DNA of 10,319 bases from Syntrophomonadaceae bacterium (GTDB lineage Bacteria > Bacillota > Dethiobacteria > DTU022): assembly GCA_003566935.1 (NCBI GenBank), contig PXBM01000096.1:1-10319 (forward strand), in the 5' to 3' direction. The notes beneath the pieces were generated by a model. It worked only from the letters and a program-made list of their open reading frames with translations. It did no database searches and was not told the origin of the DNA. Positions 1 through 7,875 of this stretch are shown here, piece after piece (within the stretch, counting starts at the first letter, position 1; each line of letters begins with the position of its first letter). The translations under genes and the position numbers were made by a program.

Positions 1-35
1 CTGTAGACAAGACCCGGAACCGATGGAGTTGAATA
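1..35 (+). other. leader of ddl, possibly the tail of an upstream gene
   Basis: This short stretch precedes ddl. The three forward frames reach stops at 4-6 (TAG), 30-32 (TGA) and 83-85 (TGA), so an upstream gene could end just before ddl or overlap it, but too little is visible to choose. A GGAG at 25-28 is the ribosome binding site for ddl, 7 bases before the TTG at 36 and 10 before the ATG at 39. No promoter is visible. Confidence 0.3.
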
Positions 36-1145
36 TTGATGGAGCGCAAAAAAGCAGCAGTGATTTTTGGAGGAAGATCTGGTGAACATGTAGTTTCACT
101 TCGTTCAGCTGCTTCGATTATGGATGCTATTGATACCGAGCGCTACGAAGTGATTCCGGTAGGTATCACCAGGGAAGGAGTTTGGCTCTCGGGCCCGGAT
201 ATTTGGTTGGCTCTCTGGGAAGGGAAAGAGCCAGATGAATCATACAGGACAGCACTGATCACAGATCCCACTAACCCCGGGTTACTTATACAGATTGACT
301 CATCAAAAGGTGAGTGGCGGTTTCAGCCTTTGGATCTGGCGTTTCCTGTTTTACACGGCACCTATGGTGAAGATGGCACCATACAGGGGCTTTTTGAAAT
401 GGCCGGTATTCCCTATGTTGGTTCTGGCGTACTGGCGTCAAGTTCTTCCATGGATAAAGTGGTGATGAAAGTTTTGTTTGCCCAGGCTGGTCTGCCTGTC
501 GCACCGTACCTTTATTTTTACAGGCGCCAGTGGAGCGGATCTGAAATTTTCTGGCAGGAAAAGATTGCGGTAGCGCTTGGATTTCCTTGTTTTGTCAAGC
601 CTGCCAACCTTGGCTCCAGCATTGGCATATCTAAAGTCAAAGAGCCTGAAGAACTGGTTCCTGCTGTTGAAGAAGCTCTGCTCTACGATGAAAAAGTTGT
701 TATTGAGTCATTTATAGAAGGCAGGGAAATTGAATGCGCTGTTCTGGGCAATATGAATGCTGAAGCGTCCAGGCCCGGCGAAGTAATTCCCTGCAATGAG
801 TTTTACGATTACAGGGCAAAATATATAGATGACCGCTCAACCCTTGTAATTCCAGTAGAGCTGGGTGAAAAACTGGAGCAGCAGGTTAAAGAGTATTCAC
901 TTAAGTCTTTTCAGGCCGTGGAAGCAAGCGGATTGGCCAGGGTTGATTTTTTTGTAAATACAGTTGATAGCAGTGTCATAATCAATGAAATAAATACCAT
1001 GCCAGGGTTTACCAGCATCAGCATGTATTCCAAATTATGGGACGCATGCGGGGTCAATTACTCTATGCTGGTTAGCAGGCTGATGGAGCTGGCTGAAGAA
1101 CGTTTTCAGCGCCGTAATTCTCTGCTGCATAAACCGCCTGAGTAA
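36..1145 (+). CDS. ddl: D-alanine--D-alanine ligase
   Basis: This cytoplasmic ATP-grasp enzyme joins two D-alanines to make the dipeptide that ends the peptidoglycan precursor. The 369 residues match the usual family length. Visible marks are the N-terminal FGGRSGEH (residues 11-18), the ATP-grasp strand FVKPANLGSSIG (186-197), the omega-loop FYDYRAKY (256-263), whose tyrosine fits D-Ala rather than D-lactate as second substrate, and the metal-binding part ARVDFF...NEINTMPGFTSISMY (301-331). The start is either TTG 36 or ATG 39; GGAG at 25-28 suits both. One oddity is that residue 19 is Val (GEHVVS) where the family nearly always has Glu or Asp (EHEVS), while the catalytic Glu two residues earlier is kept. 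The gene ends 14 bases before the uracil-DNA glycosylase, so the two are probably co-transcribed. Confidence 0.95.
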   Translation: MMERKKAAVIFGGRSGEHVVSLRSAASIMDAIDTERYEVIPVGITREGVWLSGPDIWLALWEGKEPDESYRTALITDPTNPGLLIQIDSSKGEWRFQPLDLAFPVLHGTYGEDGTIQGLFEMAGIPYVGSGVLASSSSMDKVVMKVLFAQAGLPVAPYLYFYRRQWSGSEIFWQEKIAVALGFPCFVKPANLGSSIGISKVKEPEELVPAVEEALLYDEKVVIESFIEGREIECAVLGNMNAEASRPGEVIPCNEFYDYRAKYIDDRSTLVIPVELGEKLEQQVKEYSLKSFQAVEASGLARVDFFVNTVDSSVIINEINTMPGFTSISMYSKLWDACGVNYSMLVSRLMELAEERFQRRNSLLHKPPE

Positions 1146-1159
1146 ATATCGACTGCGGG

Positions 1160-1813
1160 GTGAGAAAAATAGCGGATAAACAGGAGTCACTTTTAGATGC
1201 GCTTAGTAATGACAAAAAGAGGGAGCCTGCGCTAGAAGAAAAGCACGGCGAGAAGCTCCGTGAGGTTGAAGAAAAGGCTCTTGCCTGCAAGCGCTGTGGT
1301 CTGCGTGCCGGCTGTAAGCAGGTAGTATTCGGTGAAGGCAATCCTGATGCTCGTCTGATGCTGGTTGGCGAAGGGCCCGGCGGTGATGAGGACCGCCTCG
1401 GAAAACCTTTTGTGGGCAGAGCTGGACAGCTGTTAAATCGGATCCTGGAAGCAGCGGAAATACCGCGTGAAGATGTTTATATTACAAACGTAGTTAAGTG
1501 TCGCCCTCCAGGCAATCGCAACCCGGTCCAGCCTGAAGTTGATGCTTGCAGCTCTTACCTTGCCGAACAGTTTAAACTGATCAGTCCGGAAATTGTTGTT
1601 TGCTTAGGCGCGCTTGCTACTAAAACTATTATAGATAAAAATGCTGCTATAACCCGGGTTCGCGGGCAGTGGCATGAAAAAGAAGGCATGCGGGTTATTG
1701 CTACTTTCCATCCGGCAGCGCTTTTGCGCGATCCCAGCAGAAAGAAGCCGGTTTGGGAAGATTTTAAAGAGGTAATGAAATATTACCATCTAGACCGGGG
1801 GGTCGAAAAATGA
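1160..1813 (+). CDS. family 4 (type 4) uracil-DNA glycosylase with Fe-S cluster
   Basis: This DNA repair enzyme removes uracil from DNA, the first step of base excision repair. At 217 residues it shows the family 4 signature: four cysteines for a 4Fe-4S cluster (C43, C46, C114, C130), the active-site motif GEGPGGDED (70-78, usually GEAPG), the PFVGRAGQLL loop (83-92), NVVKCRPPGNR (110-120) and the C-terminal motif HPAALLR (184-190). The roughly 40-residue charged N-terminal extension before the first cysteine pair is poorly conserved in the family. The GTG at 1160 is the only standard start between an in-frame TGA (1139-1141) and the cysteines, although the GGGG beside it is too close to be a good ribosome binding site, so translation may rely on coupling to ddl. 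The stop overlaps the next start as ATGA (1810-1813). Confidence 0.92.
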   Translation: MRKIADKQESLLDALSNDKKREPALEEKHGEKLREVEEKALACKRCGLRAGCKQVVFGEGNPDARLMLVGEGPGGDEDRLGKPFVGRAGQLLNRILEAAEIPREDVYITNVVKCRPPGNRNPVQPEVDACSSYLAEQFKLISPEIVVCLGALATKTIIDKNAAITRVRGQWHEKEGMRVIATFHPAALLRDPSRKKPVWEDFKEVMKYYHLDRGVEK

Positions 1814-2502
1814 GCAACGAATTAGTGCTTGTGGTAGATGATGAAAAGACACTGGTAAAGGCGCTTTCCTTTAACTTGGAAAAAGAAGGTTTCCGGGTTG
1901 AGCAGGCGTTTGATGGTGAAGAAGCGCTTAAAAAAGTGTTTGACTTGAAGCCGGATATTGTTGTCCTGGACTTAATGCTGCCGGAGGTAGACGGGTTTGA
2001 AGTGTGCCGCCAGATTCGCAAAAAACTGGAAATCCCGATTATCATGTTGACAGCCCGCAGCGAGGATATTGACAAAGTATTAGGGCTGGAACTGGGTGCA
2101 GACGATTACCTGACTAAACCATTTAATTCACGTGAGCTGGTTGCCAGGATCAAAGCTATTTTGAGACGTAGCACGGTACGCGATGAAGAATCTAAGAAGG
2201 TAGTCCAGATTGGCAAGCTGCAGGTTGACTTGCTCCAGCACAGGGCCAAAATCGAAGACAAGGAAGTCAGTCTTACTTCCAAGGAGTTTGCCCTGTTAAG
2301 CTTCCTTGCGTCCAATGCCGGTAATGTTTATTCACGTGAGCAGCTACTTGAGCAGGTTTGGGGCTATGATTATTATGGAGATGTGCGGACCGTGGATGTG
2401 CATATCAGGCACCTGAGGGAAAAAATTGAGAAAGATCCCGCCAACCCGAAGCTGATCATAACTGTCTGGGGTACCGGGTATAAGCTCAGGGAGGATCTTT
2501 AA
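1810..2502 (+). CDS. OmpR/PhoB-family response regulator (WalR/MtrA-like)
   Basis: This 230-residue DNA-binding regulator is activated by phosphorylation from the kinase encoded directly after it. The receiver domain (about 4-120) has the acidic pair D10-D11, the phospho-acceptor D54 in VVLDLMLP, the switch T81 and the invariant K103 in TKPF. A winged-helix DNA-binding domain (about 132-229) follows, with LTSKEFALL, REQLLEQVWGYDYYGDVRTVDVH (split here only for description) and a C-terminal GTGYKL hairpin. The receiver resembles WalR (YycF), for example IIMLTAR..DIDKVLGLELGADDYLTKPF, but the subfamily cannot be fixed by eye. It overlaps the glycosylase by 4 bases and the kinase by 1 base, which suggests coupled translation of all three. 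Members of this family usually bind pairs of direct repeats at 11-bp period; candidate sites of that shape occur near 9312-9398. Confidence 0.94.
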   Translation: MSNELVLVVDDEKTLVKALSFNLEKEGFRVEQAFDGEEALKKVFDLKPDIVVLDLMLPEVDGFEVCRQIRKKLEIPIIMLTARSEDIDKVLGLELGADDYLTKPFNSRELVARIKAILRRSTVRDEESKKVVQIGKLQVDLLQHRAKIEDKEVSLTSKEFALLSFLASNAGNVYSREQLLEQVWGYDYYGDVRTVDVHIRHLREKIEKDPANPKLIITVWGTGYKLREDL

Positions 2503-3932
2503 TGACCAGGTTTTACAGTATCCGTTTTCGCCTGACAGCTACCTTTCTGGCGATTATCCTGGCTGTGATGATAATCATCAGTATCTTTCTGCTTAACACC
2601 CTGGAACGCTACTACATGAACAATCTCGAAGATACCCTGGCCAGGTCTGGCTTTCTGGCAGCCGAATTTGTAGTTGGACAGCTGCGCGGGCAGGTTGATG
2701 CTGTCCGCCTGAGCTCCCTGGCTGAAGATGTCAGCCGTCAGTCACAGGCCCGGGTTCTTTTTGCCGACCAACAGGGCACTGTAGTGGGAGACTCTATTCG
2801 GGTTGGCGGCCTGCTGAGCCAATCCCTGGATAATGAACTGGTTGAAAATGCTTTAGACGGTAATGTTAGTAGTACGACCGGATACAGTGAACGGATACAA
2901 CACCAGGTTATCCAGGTTGCCGTTCCTGTAATGGAAGAAAGTGAGTCGGTAACTGGTGTGGTCTTCCTATCAGCTTCACTGGAAGAAGTATACCGGACTC
3001 TCGATGATATTCGCCGCTTTCTCTTTTTAGCGACTCTTTTAGCCATGGCCGTAGTTGGTGGAGGGTCTGTTGCACTAGCCCGGCGCTTTACCGGCCCCCT
3101 CGAAAGCCTGACCGCGGCAGCGAGAAGAATGGCTGAAGGCAAGCTTGATCAGCACATCGAGTTTTCCTCGGCTGATGAAATCGGCCGCCTGGCTGAGCAG
3201 TTCAATATCATGGCCAAGCGCCTTAATTATTACACCAGCAACCTGAAAAAGTTTGCGGCAGATGTTGCTCATGAGGTTAGAACTCCCCTGACAACCATGA
3301 GTTTGCTCACGAAAGCCCTTAAGGAACATGAAATGGAACCGGAACAGCAAAAAGAATTTATTGATGACCTGGATGGAGAACTTGATCGGCTAACGGCCCT
3401 GGTCAATGACTTGCTTGAGCTGTCCAAGCTTGATAAAAATGAAGTAGAGCTTGATCTTGTTGCCCTTAACCGCCTTTTGGCTGATATGGTGGGTGAATAC
3501 CAGTACCGATTTGCCCACTCGGGACTGGCGCTGTATGATCAAATACCGGAAGAGGATTGTCTGATCCTCGGCGCCCCCCTTCAGCTGCGCCAGGTGATCA
3601 GCAACCTGTTGGATAATGCCCTGAATTATACCGAGGCAGGGGGCTCAGTAACGGTGACTCTTTATAGCGAAGAAAATGAAGTGATAACAGAGGTAAGAGA
3701 TACCGGCTGCGGCATTCCGGAAGAAGATCAAAATTATATATTCGAACGCTTTTTCAGGGTTGACCGGGCACGCTCCAGGGAAGGTGGAGGTACCGGACTG
3801 GGATTGGCCATTGTCAGTGAAATTATTACCAAGCATGAAGGCAGGGTCTGGGTTGAAAGTGAAGAGGGGTCAGGCAGCAGTTTTTACTTTGCCTTGCCTC
3901 TGGCTGCAAGTCAGGATGTTATAAAAAATTAA
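2502..3932 (+). CDS. membrane sensor histidine kinase, partner of the preceding regulator
   Basis: This inner-membrane sensor has 476 residues. A first membrane helix (about 10-31), an extracytoplasmic sensor region of about 140 residues (34-172), and a second helix (about 173-193) are followed by a HAMP linker (about 194-246), a dimerisation and phosphotransfer domain with H257 in DVAHEVRTPLTT, and an ATP-binding domain with the N box (N368, N372), the G1 box DTGCG (400-404), the F box FERFF (414-418) and the G2 box GGGTGLGLA (428-436). HEVRT keeps the Thr at +4 that is associated with phosphatase activity. The sensor part contains RVLFADQQGTVVGDS (84-98), reminiscent of an extracytoplasmic PAS/Cache fold. 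No cytoplasmic PAS domain lies between HAMP and the histidine, unlike WalK. The start overlaps the regulator stop (TAATG). Confidence 0.94.
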   Translation: MTRFYSIRFRLTATFLAIILAVMIIISIFLLNTLERYYMNNLEDTLARSGFLAAEFVVGQLRGQVDAVRLSSLAEDVSRQSQARVLFADQQGTVVGDSIRVGGLLSQSLDNELVENALDGNVSSTTGYSERIQHQVIQVAVPVMEESESVTGVVFLSASLEEVYRTLDDIRRFLFLATLLAMAVVGGGSVALARRFTGPLESLTAAARRMAEGKLDQHIEFSSADEIGRLAEQFNIMAKRLNYYTSNLKKFAADVAHEVRTPLTTMSLLTKALKEHEMEPEQQKEFIDDLDGELDRLTALVNDLLELSKLDKNEVELDLVALNRLLADMVGEYQYRFAHSGLALYDQIPEEDCLILGAPLQLRQVISNLLDNALNYTEAGGSVTVTLYSEENEVITEVRDTGCGIPEEDQNYIFERFFRVDRARSREGGGTGLGLAIVSEIITKHEGRVWVESEEGSGSSFYFALPLAASQDVIKN

Positions 3933-3938
3933 TAATCC

Positions 3939-3953
3939 TTAACCGAGGGTTAA
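3939..3953. promoter_or_regulatory. perfect inverted repeat, possible operator, upstream of the propeller-GerMN gene
   Basis: TTAACC-GAG-GGTTAA is a perfect 6-bp inverted repeat with a 3-base centre, lying 68 bases before the next start. A -10-like TATGAT sits at 3970-3975, so the right arm falls roughly where a -35 element would lie, although no good -35 match is present. It is not followed by a T run, so it is not a terminator. An 8-base direct repeat TTAAAGCT also occurs at 3950-3957 and 3999-4006. A regulated internal promoter is possible but unproven. Confidence 0.3.
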
Positions 3954-4021
3954 AGCTTTCAGCTCTGAGTATGATATAAAATAGCGTCACTCTGGCTTTT
4001 AAAGCTGGGAGGTGTTTAAGC

Positions 4022-6067
4022 ATGAAACGATTTGAACCGTATCATTATATAATAATAGCGGCCGGATTTTTCATTTTAGGCGGCCTGGTTTTGTTCTCCA
4101 TGCAGCTTTTTCCTGCTGCGGAGAGCAATACTGTTACAGTCGATCCTCAAACCACTGATCAGGCAGAAGGCCTCTATGACTTCTGGTTTTCCAGTGTTGA
4201 AATATATGATATCAGTGTTGACCACAGCATGGAAAGAATTCTGTTCAGTGCGGACAATAACACCGTAAGCCTGCTTGATCGTGAACGCAGGTTAAGCTGG
4301 GACAAAACCTTTGAAACAGAGCCAAATCAGGCTCGCATTTCATCCTGTGGCAGCTACGCTGCAATTGGAACTGCGGGTGGAAGGTTGCACTTTACATCGG
4401 TCGACCAGGTTTTTGCGTGGGACGATGAAGGTTACCCTGTAAAACATATATCCGTATCTCCCAATGCCAACTGGATTGCCGCAGCCCGTTCCCTGCCCGA
4501 TCAGGATCAATACCAGCTAGACCTTTATAGCCATGATGGTGATTTAAAGTGGAGCCTCGAGACAGGGCCGATTAAAAATCTTTACCTGACCAGCGAATAC
4601 CTTGAGCAGGCTAATATTTATTATACAACCGAGGACGATGGGCAGACAGCAATAAGTGCTGTTAACCTTGAAGGCGATCAACTGTGGCACTTTGAGGACA
4701 AGGGCCTGGCGGCAGTATCTAAACATGGCAGCCGTTTGGCTGCTTATCAGGGTGATACAGTGACAGTCTACGATTCATTAGGTTATCCAATGTGGTCAAC
4801 CAGTTTGCCTTTTGAACCCCGCAAAATCGTTTTTAACCCTCAGAACTATAATCGGGTTTTGATCTATGGCAGCCGGGAAGGTTCCGGTGAAAACCTCTTT
4901 TACTATGACCTGGCCGACGACCTGCTATGGATGAGCAGAATAGCTGATGGTTCGCTTTTTTCTTTTACAGCGGACGGGCAGCATATCTTAACAAGCTCCT
5001 GGCGTCACTTCAAAGAAGATTATACCCAGATGACACTGATAAGCCGTGAAGGTATAGAGCTGAACAGCTGGGAAGTGGCGATGCGAGTAGAACACCTCCT
5101 GTTGTCCGGACATCCCCACCTGGCAATAGTAGGCGGTGAAGACGGCTATATTGACCTGGTAGACCTGGAGCCTTTATTGATAGCTGAAGGCAGCAACGAT
5201 CAGCGAGAAATACAGTATTATAACCCGGTAACAGTTGGCAAAAGAGCAGAAGAATCAAAAATTATCCTTTATTTTATGGATGGAAACGATAATTTAATTC
5301 CAGTTACCCGAACCATAAATCAAACAGAAGATCTCATTAACGCAGCGCTTGAAGAATTAATTCGTGGACCTGCTCGTGACAGTGCCCTCTTCAGGACTAT
5401 CCCTGATAAAGATATTACTGCAGAAGCAGAGCTGGATCAGGAGAATAGCACTCTTACCATTGATTTTTCTCCGGAACTGTCCGAGATAAATGGCGCAAGC
5501 CAGAGCAGAACTATTTATGAATCTCTGATTCATACGGTCAGCCAGTTTCTTAATGGCGAAAATATTTACCTGACCATGGAAGGGGAGCTCATAGAATCTA
5601 TTGGTCCAGAGCTGGAATTAAACCAGCCGCTTCAACCTGTAAAGCTGGAAAGCCCCGTTTATATCCCTATTATGAGTGATAGCAGGTATTACCTGAAAAT
5701 TGAAGAAGGAGCCGATGAAGATAGTTCTGAAACCAATCTAAGTCAGCTGCTTGAAAAAACCCTGCATGCCTGCCGTTCTCTACCTTTTTTCCCAACTAAT
5801 GCTGATTTAAGGGGGCTTGACCAGTCTTCTGAGCAGGTTCAGATTAACTTGAATAGTCCATTCAGGTCAATATTTCCGGAAGAACCTACCGAGAAGGAGT
5901 ATTCGCAGGCGATGCTTGTCCTTGACGCTTTGTTTACAACCGTATTTGAAAACAGCCGGGCACTGAGGGTAGAAATATTAATTGATGGCGAGCCCTGGAC
6001 AACTCCGGCCGGTTATCCTTCGATCAGCCGCTTTTACCGTCAGCCGGCCTTTGTTAACCCTGAATAA
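4022..6067 (+). CDS. membrane-anchored beta-propeller protein with two C-terminal GerMN domains (LpqB-like, permuted)
   Basis: This 681-residue protein has one N-terminal membrane helix (about 9-28) with a short positive cytoplasmic end and no lipobox, so the rest should lie outside the membrane. Residues about 55-385 form a PQQ/WD-like propeller: seven blade-end tryptophans recur at W93, W133, W177, W222, W258, W303 and W350, spaced 36-47 residues, often as L-x-W next to an acidic turn. A GerMN domain follows (about 412-540, with LINAALEELIRGP and STLTIDFSPEL), and a weaker second copy (about 556-660, with VQINLNSPF, MLVLDAL, VEILIDGE). GerMN domains occur in spore germination protein GerM and in actinobacterial LpqB. 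The start is clear: GGGAGGTG stands just before ATG 4022. The gene follows a two-component pair, as lpqB follows mtrAB, which suggests a role in modulating the kinase or the cell wall. The exact function is not known. Confidence 0.85.
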   Translation: MKRFEPYHYIIIAAGFFILGGLVLFSMQLFPAAESNTVTVDPQTTDQAEGLYDFWFSSVEIYDISVDHSMERILFSADNNTVSLLDRERRLSWDKTFETEPNQARISSCGSYAAIGTAGGRLHFTSVDQVFAWDDEGYPVKHISVSPNANWIAAARSLPDQDQYQLDLYSHDGDLKWSLETGPIKNLYLTSEYLEQANIYYTTEDDGQTAISAVNLEGDQLWHFEDKGLAAVSKHGSRLAAYQGDTVTVYDSLGYPMWSTSLPFEPRKIVFNPQNYNRVLIYGSREGSGENLFYYDLADDLLWMSRIADGSLFSFTADGQHILTSSWRHFKEDYTQMTLISREGIELNSWEVAMRVEHLLLSGHPHLAIVGGEDGYIDLVDLEPLLIAEGSNDQREIQYYNPVTVGKRAEESKIILYFMDGNDNLIPVTRTINQTEDLINAALEELIRGPARDSALFRTIPDKDITAEAELDQENSTLTIDFSPELSEINGASQSRTIYESLIHTVSQFLNGENIYLTMEGELIESIGPELELNQPLQPVKLESPVYIPIMSDSRYYLKIEEGADEDSSETNLSQLLEKTLHACRSLPFFPTNADLRGLDQSSEQVQINLNSPFRSIFPEEPTEKEYSQAMLVLDALFTTVFENSRALRVEILIDGEPWTTPAGYPSISRFYRQPAFVNPE

Positions 6068-6086
6068 GGATATGCCGGGCAGGTAT

Positions 6087-6115
6087 TTGTCAAATGTTCT
6101 TCTTTCGAATAAAAT
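6087..6115 (+). promoter_or_regulatory. sigma-A-type promoter for argS-serS
   Basis: TTGTCA (6087-6092) and TAAAAT (6110-6115) are separated by 17 bases, each one mismatch from the vegetative consensus. The expected transcription start near 6122 leaves a leader of only about 20 bases with an AAGGAG (6131-6136) seven bases before the argS ATG. The leader is too short for a T-box riboswitch. Confidence 0.6.
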
Positions 6116-6143
6116 AAGTGAAAAAGCCTCAAGGAGATAGTAG

Positions 6144-7853
6144 ATGCAGAAACTAAAAGAAGAAGTTGGCCGGTTGCTGGCGCCCCGCGTCGGCATGAAA
6201 CCGGCAGAAGTAATAACCCTGCTTGAAGATCCACCTGATCCATCATACGGCGATTTGGCCTTTCCCTGCTTTGTTCTGGCTAAAACCAGGAGAAAGGCTC
6301 CTCCTCTGATTGCACAAGAGTTAAGTGAAGAAATGGCCGATGAGAGAGGCCTTTTCTGGGATAAAGCTGTGCCAAAGGGGCCTTATCTTAATTTCTTCCT
6401 TGCTCCGGATGCTTTTGGCCGTGAAGTGCTCCAGGATATTTGGAACAGTGCAGATAAATATGGTCATGTAAATATTGGCAAGGGAGAAAATGTAACAATA
6501 GATTATTCCTCCCCAAACATTGCCAAGCCTTTTGGTGTTGGTCATATTCGCTCTACCGTGATTGGTCATTCTCTATACCTGATCTACCAGGCGTTAGGTT
6601 ATAACAGCATCGGCATTAACCACCTCGGAGACTGGGGAACCCAGTTTGGCAAACTGATAGTTGCTTTTAAACGCTGGGGCAGTGAAGAAGAGCTGAAGCA
6701 AGATCCTGTAAATTATCTTTATCAGCTATATGTCAAGTTTCACAGGGAAGTTGAGGAAAGCCCCGAGCTTGATGACGAAGCACGCTCCTGGTTTTGGAAG
6801 CTCGAGCAGGGAGACGGTGAAGCCGTTGAATACTGGGAACGCTTTCGCCGTTTGAGCCTGGATAATTATGAACAGATTTATGATCTACTGGGGATCAAGT
6901 TTGAATACTATCATGGTGAAAGCCACTATAACCAGATGCTGGAAAAGGTAATTGAGGTGGTCAGGGAAAAAGGGATAGCCCGGGAAAGCGAAGGAGCTCT
7001 AATGGTTGACCTGGAGCAGTACGATTTACCCTCGGTAATGCTGCAGAAAAAAGACGGTGCAACTCTCTATATTACCCGAGACCTGGCAGCCGCCATTTAC
7101 CGCTTCGAAACCTTTAATTTTGCTCGCTCCCTTTATGTGGTTGGTGCAGAACAAACCCTCCACTTTCAGCAGCTTTTTAAAGTTTTAGAACTGCTTGGTT
7201 TTGAGTGGGCGAAAAACTGTGCTCATGTTCCCTTTGGCCTGATCCGCTTTAAAGAAGGCCGTATGTCTACACGGGCGGGTAAAATTATTCTTTTGGAAGA
7301 AGTCTTAAACCGGTCCATAGATATGGCCCGGGAGATTATAGAAGAAAAAAACCCTGACCTTCCTGATAAGGACAGTGCTGCCAAAGCAGTCGGGCTTGGA
7401 GCGGTTCGCTTTGGAGATTTAAGCAATGACCGTATCAAAAATATTGAATTTGACTGGGATAAAGCACTGGATTTTTCCGGTGAAACTGCTGCTTATATCC
7501 AGTACGCCCATGCCCGCATTTGCAGCATTCTGCGCAAGGGCGGCCTGGATGACACCGCCTGGGACGACCATGCAGCATCGCTTTTAACGCGGGACGAAGA
7601 AACAGCGCTGATTAAAACCCTGGCCATCCTGCCGGATAAAATTATTGCCTCCGCAGAAAGCTATAAGCCTTCAATCCTGGCCCGCTACTTGATCGATGTG
7701 GCCCGTGAATTCAACCGGTTTTACCATAACTGTCCGGTTCTAAGCAGCGAAGACGAATTAAAGCACGGCCGCCTGTTGTTGATTAACGCTACCAGACAGG
7801 TTATAGCTAACGGCCTGGCCCTCCTGGGCATAGAAGCTCCGGAAGAGATGTAA
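6144..7853 (+). CDS. argS: arginyl-tRNA synthetase
   Basis: This cytoplasmic class I synthetase charges tRNA-Arg. The 569 residues are full length. Visible in order are the N-terminal tRNA-binding domain (about 1-100, with DPSYGDLAFPC at 32-42 and GPYLNFFL at 79-86), the HIGH region SSPNIAKPFGVGHIRST (122-138), the arginine-site stretch INHLGDWGTQFGKL (158-171), the KMSK-like loop GRMSTRAGKI (about 371-380) and the DALR anticodon-binding domain (about 455-569), which ends in the typical LLGIEAPEEM. The first His of HIGH is Gly (GVGH), a position that varies in Firmicute ArgRS, so this is not taken as damage. It is probably transcribed from the promoter just upstream, together with serS. Confidence 0.97.
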   Translation: MQKLKEEVGRLLAPRVGMKPAEVITLLEDPPDPSYGDLAFPCFVLAKTRRKAPPLIAQELSEEMADERGLFWDKAVPKGPYLNFFLAPDAFGREVLQDIWNSADKYGHVNIGKGENVTIDYSSPNIAKPFGVGHIRSTVIGHSLYLIYQALGYNSIGINHLGDWGTQFGKLIVAFKRWGSEEELKQDPVNYLYQLYVKFHREVEESPELDDEARSWFWKLEQGDGEAVEYWERFRRLSLDNYEQIYDLLGIKFEYYHGESHYNQMLEKVIEVVREKGIARESEGALMVDLEQYDLPSVMLQKKDGATLYITRDLAAAIYRFETFNFARSLYVVGAEQTLHFQQLFKVLELLGFEWAKNCAHVPFGLIRFKEGRMSTRAGKIILLEEVLNRSIDMAREIIEEKNPDLPDKDSAAKAVGLGAVRFGDLSNDRIKNIEFDWDKALDFSGETAAYIQYAHARICSILRKGGLDDTAWDDHAASLLTRDEETALIKTLAILPDKIIASAESYKPSILARYLIDVAREFNRFYHNCPVLSSEDELKHGRLLLINATRQVIANGLALLGIEAPEEM

Positions 7854-7875
7854 TATAGATTAGGGGGTATTACCT

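Noticed and set aside
1367..1393. GEGPG instead of GEAPG in the glycosylase active-site motif
   Set aside because: Ala/Gly variation here is, as far as I recall, common in Firmicute family 4 enzymes, and the four cysteines and the HPAALLR motif are preserved.
3950..4006. TTAAAGCT direct repeat as a regulator binding pair
   Set aside because: The copies are 49 bases apart and one abuts the ribosome binding region; with such AT-rich 8-mers this can be chance.
6534..6545. Missing first His of the HIGH motif in ArgRS (GVGH)
   Set aside because: This position varies in Firmicute arginyl-tRNA synthetases and all other motifs are intact.
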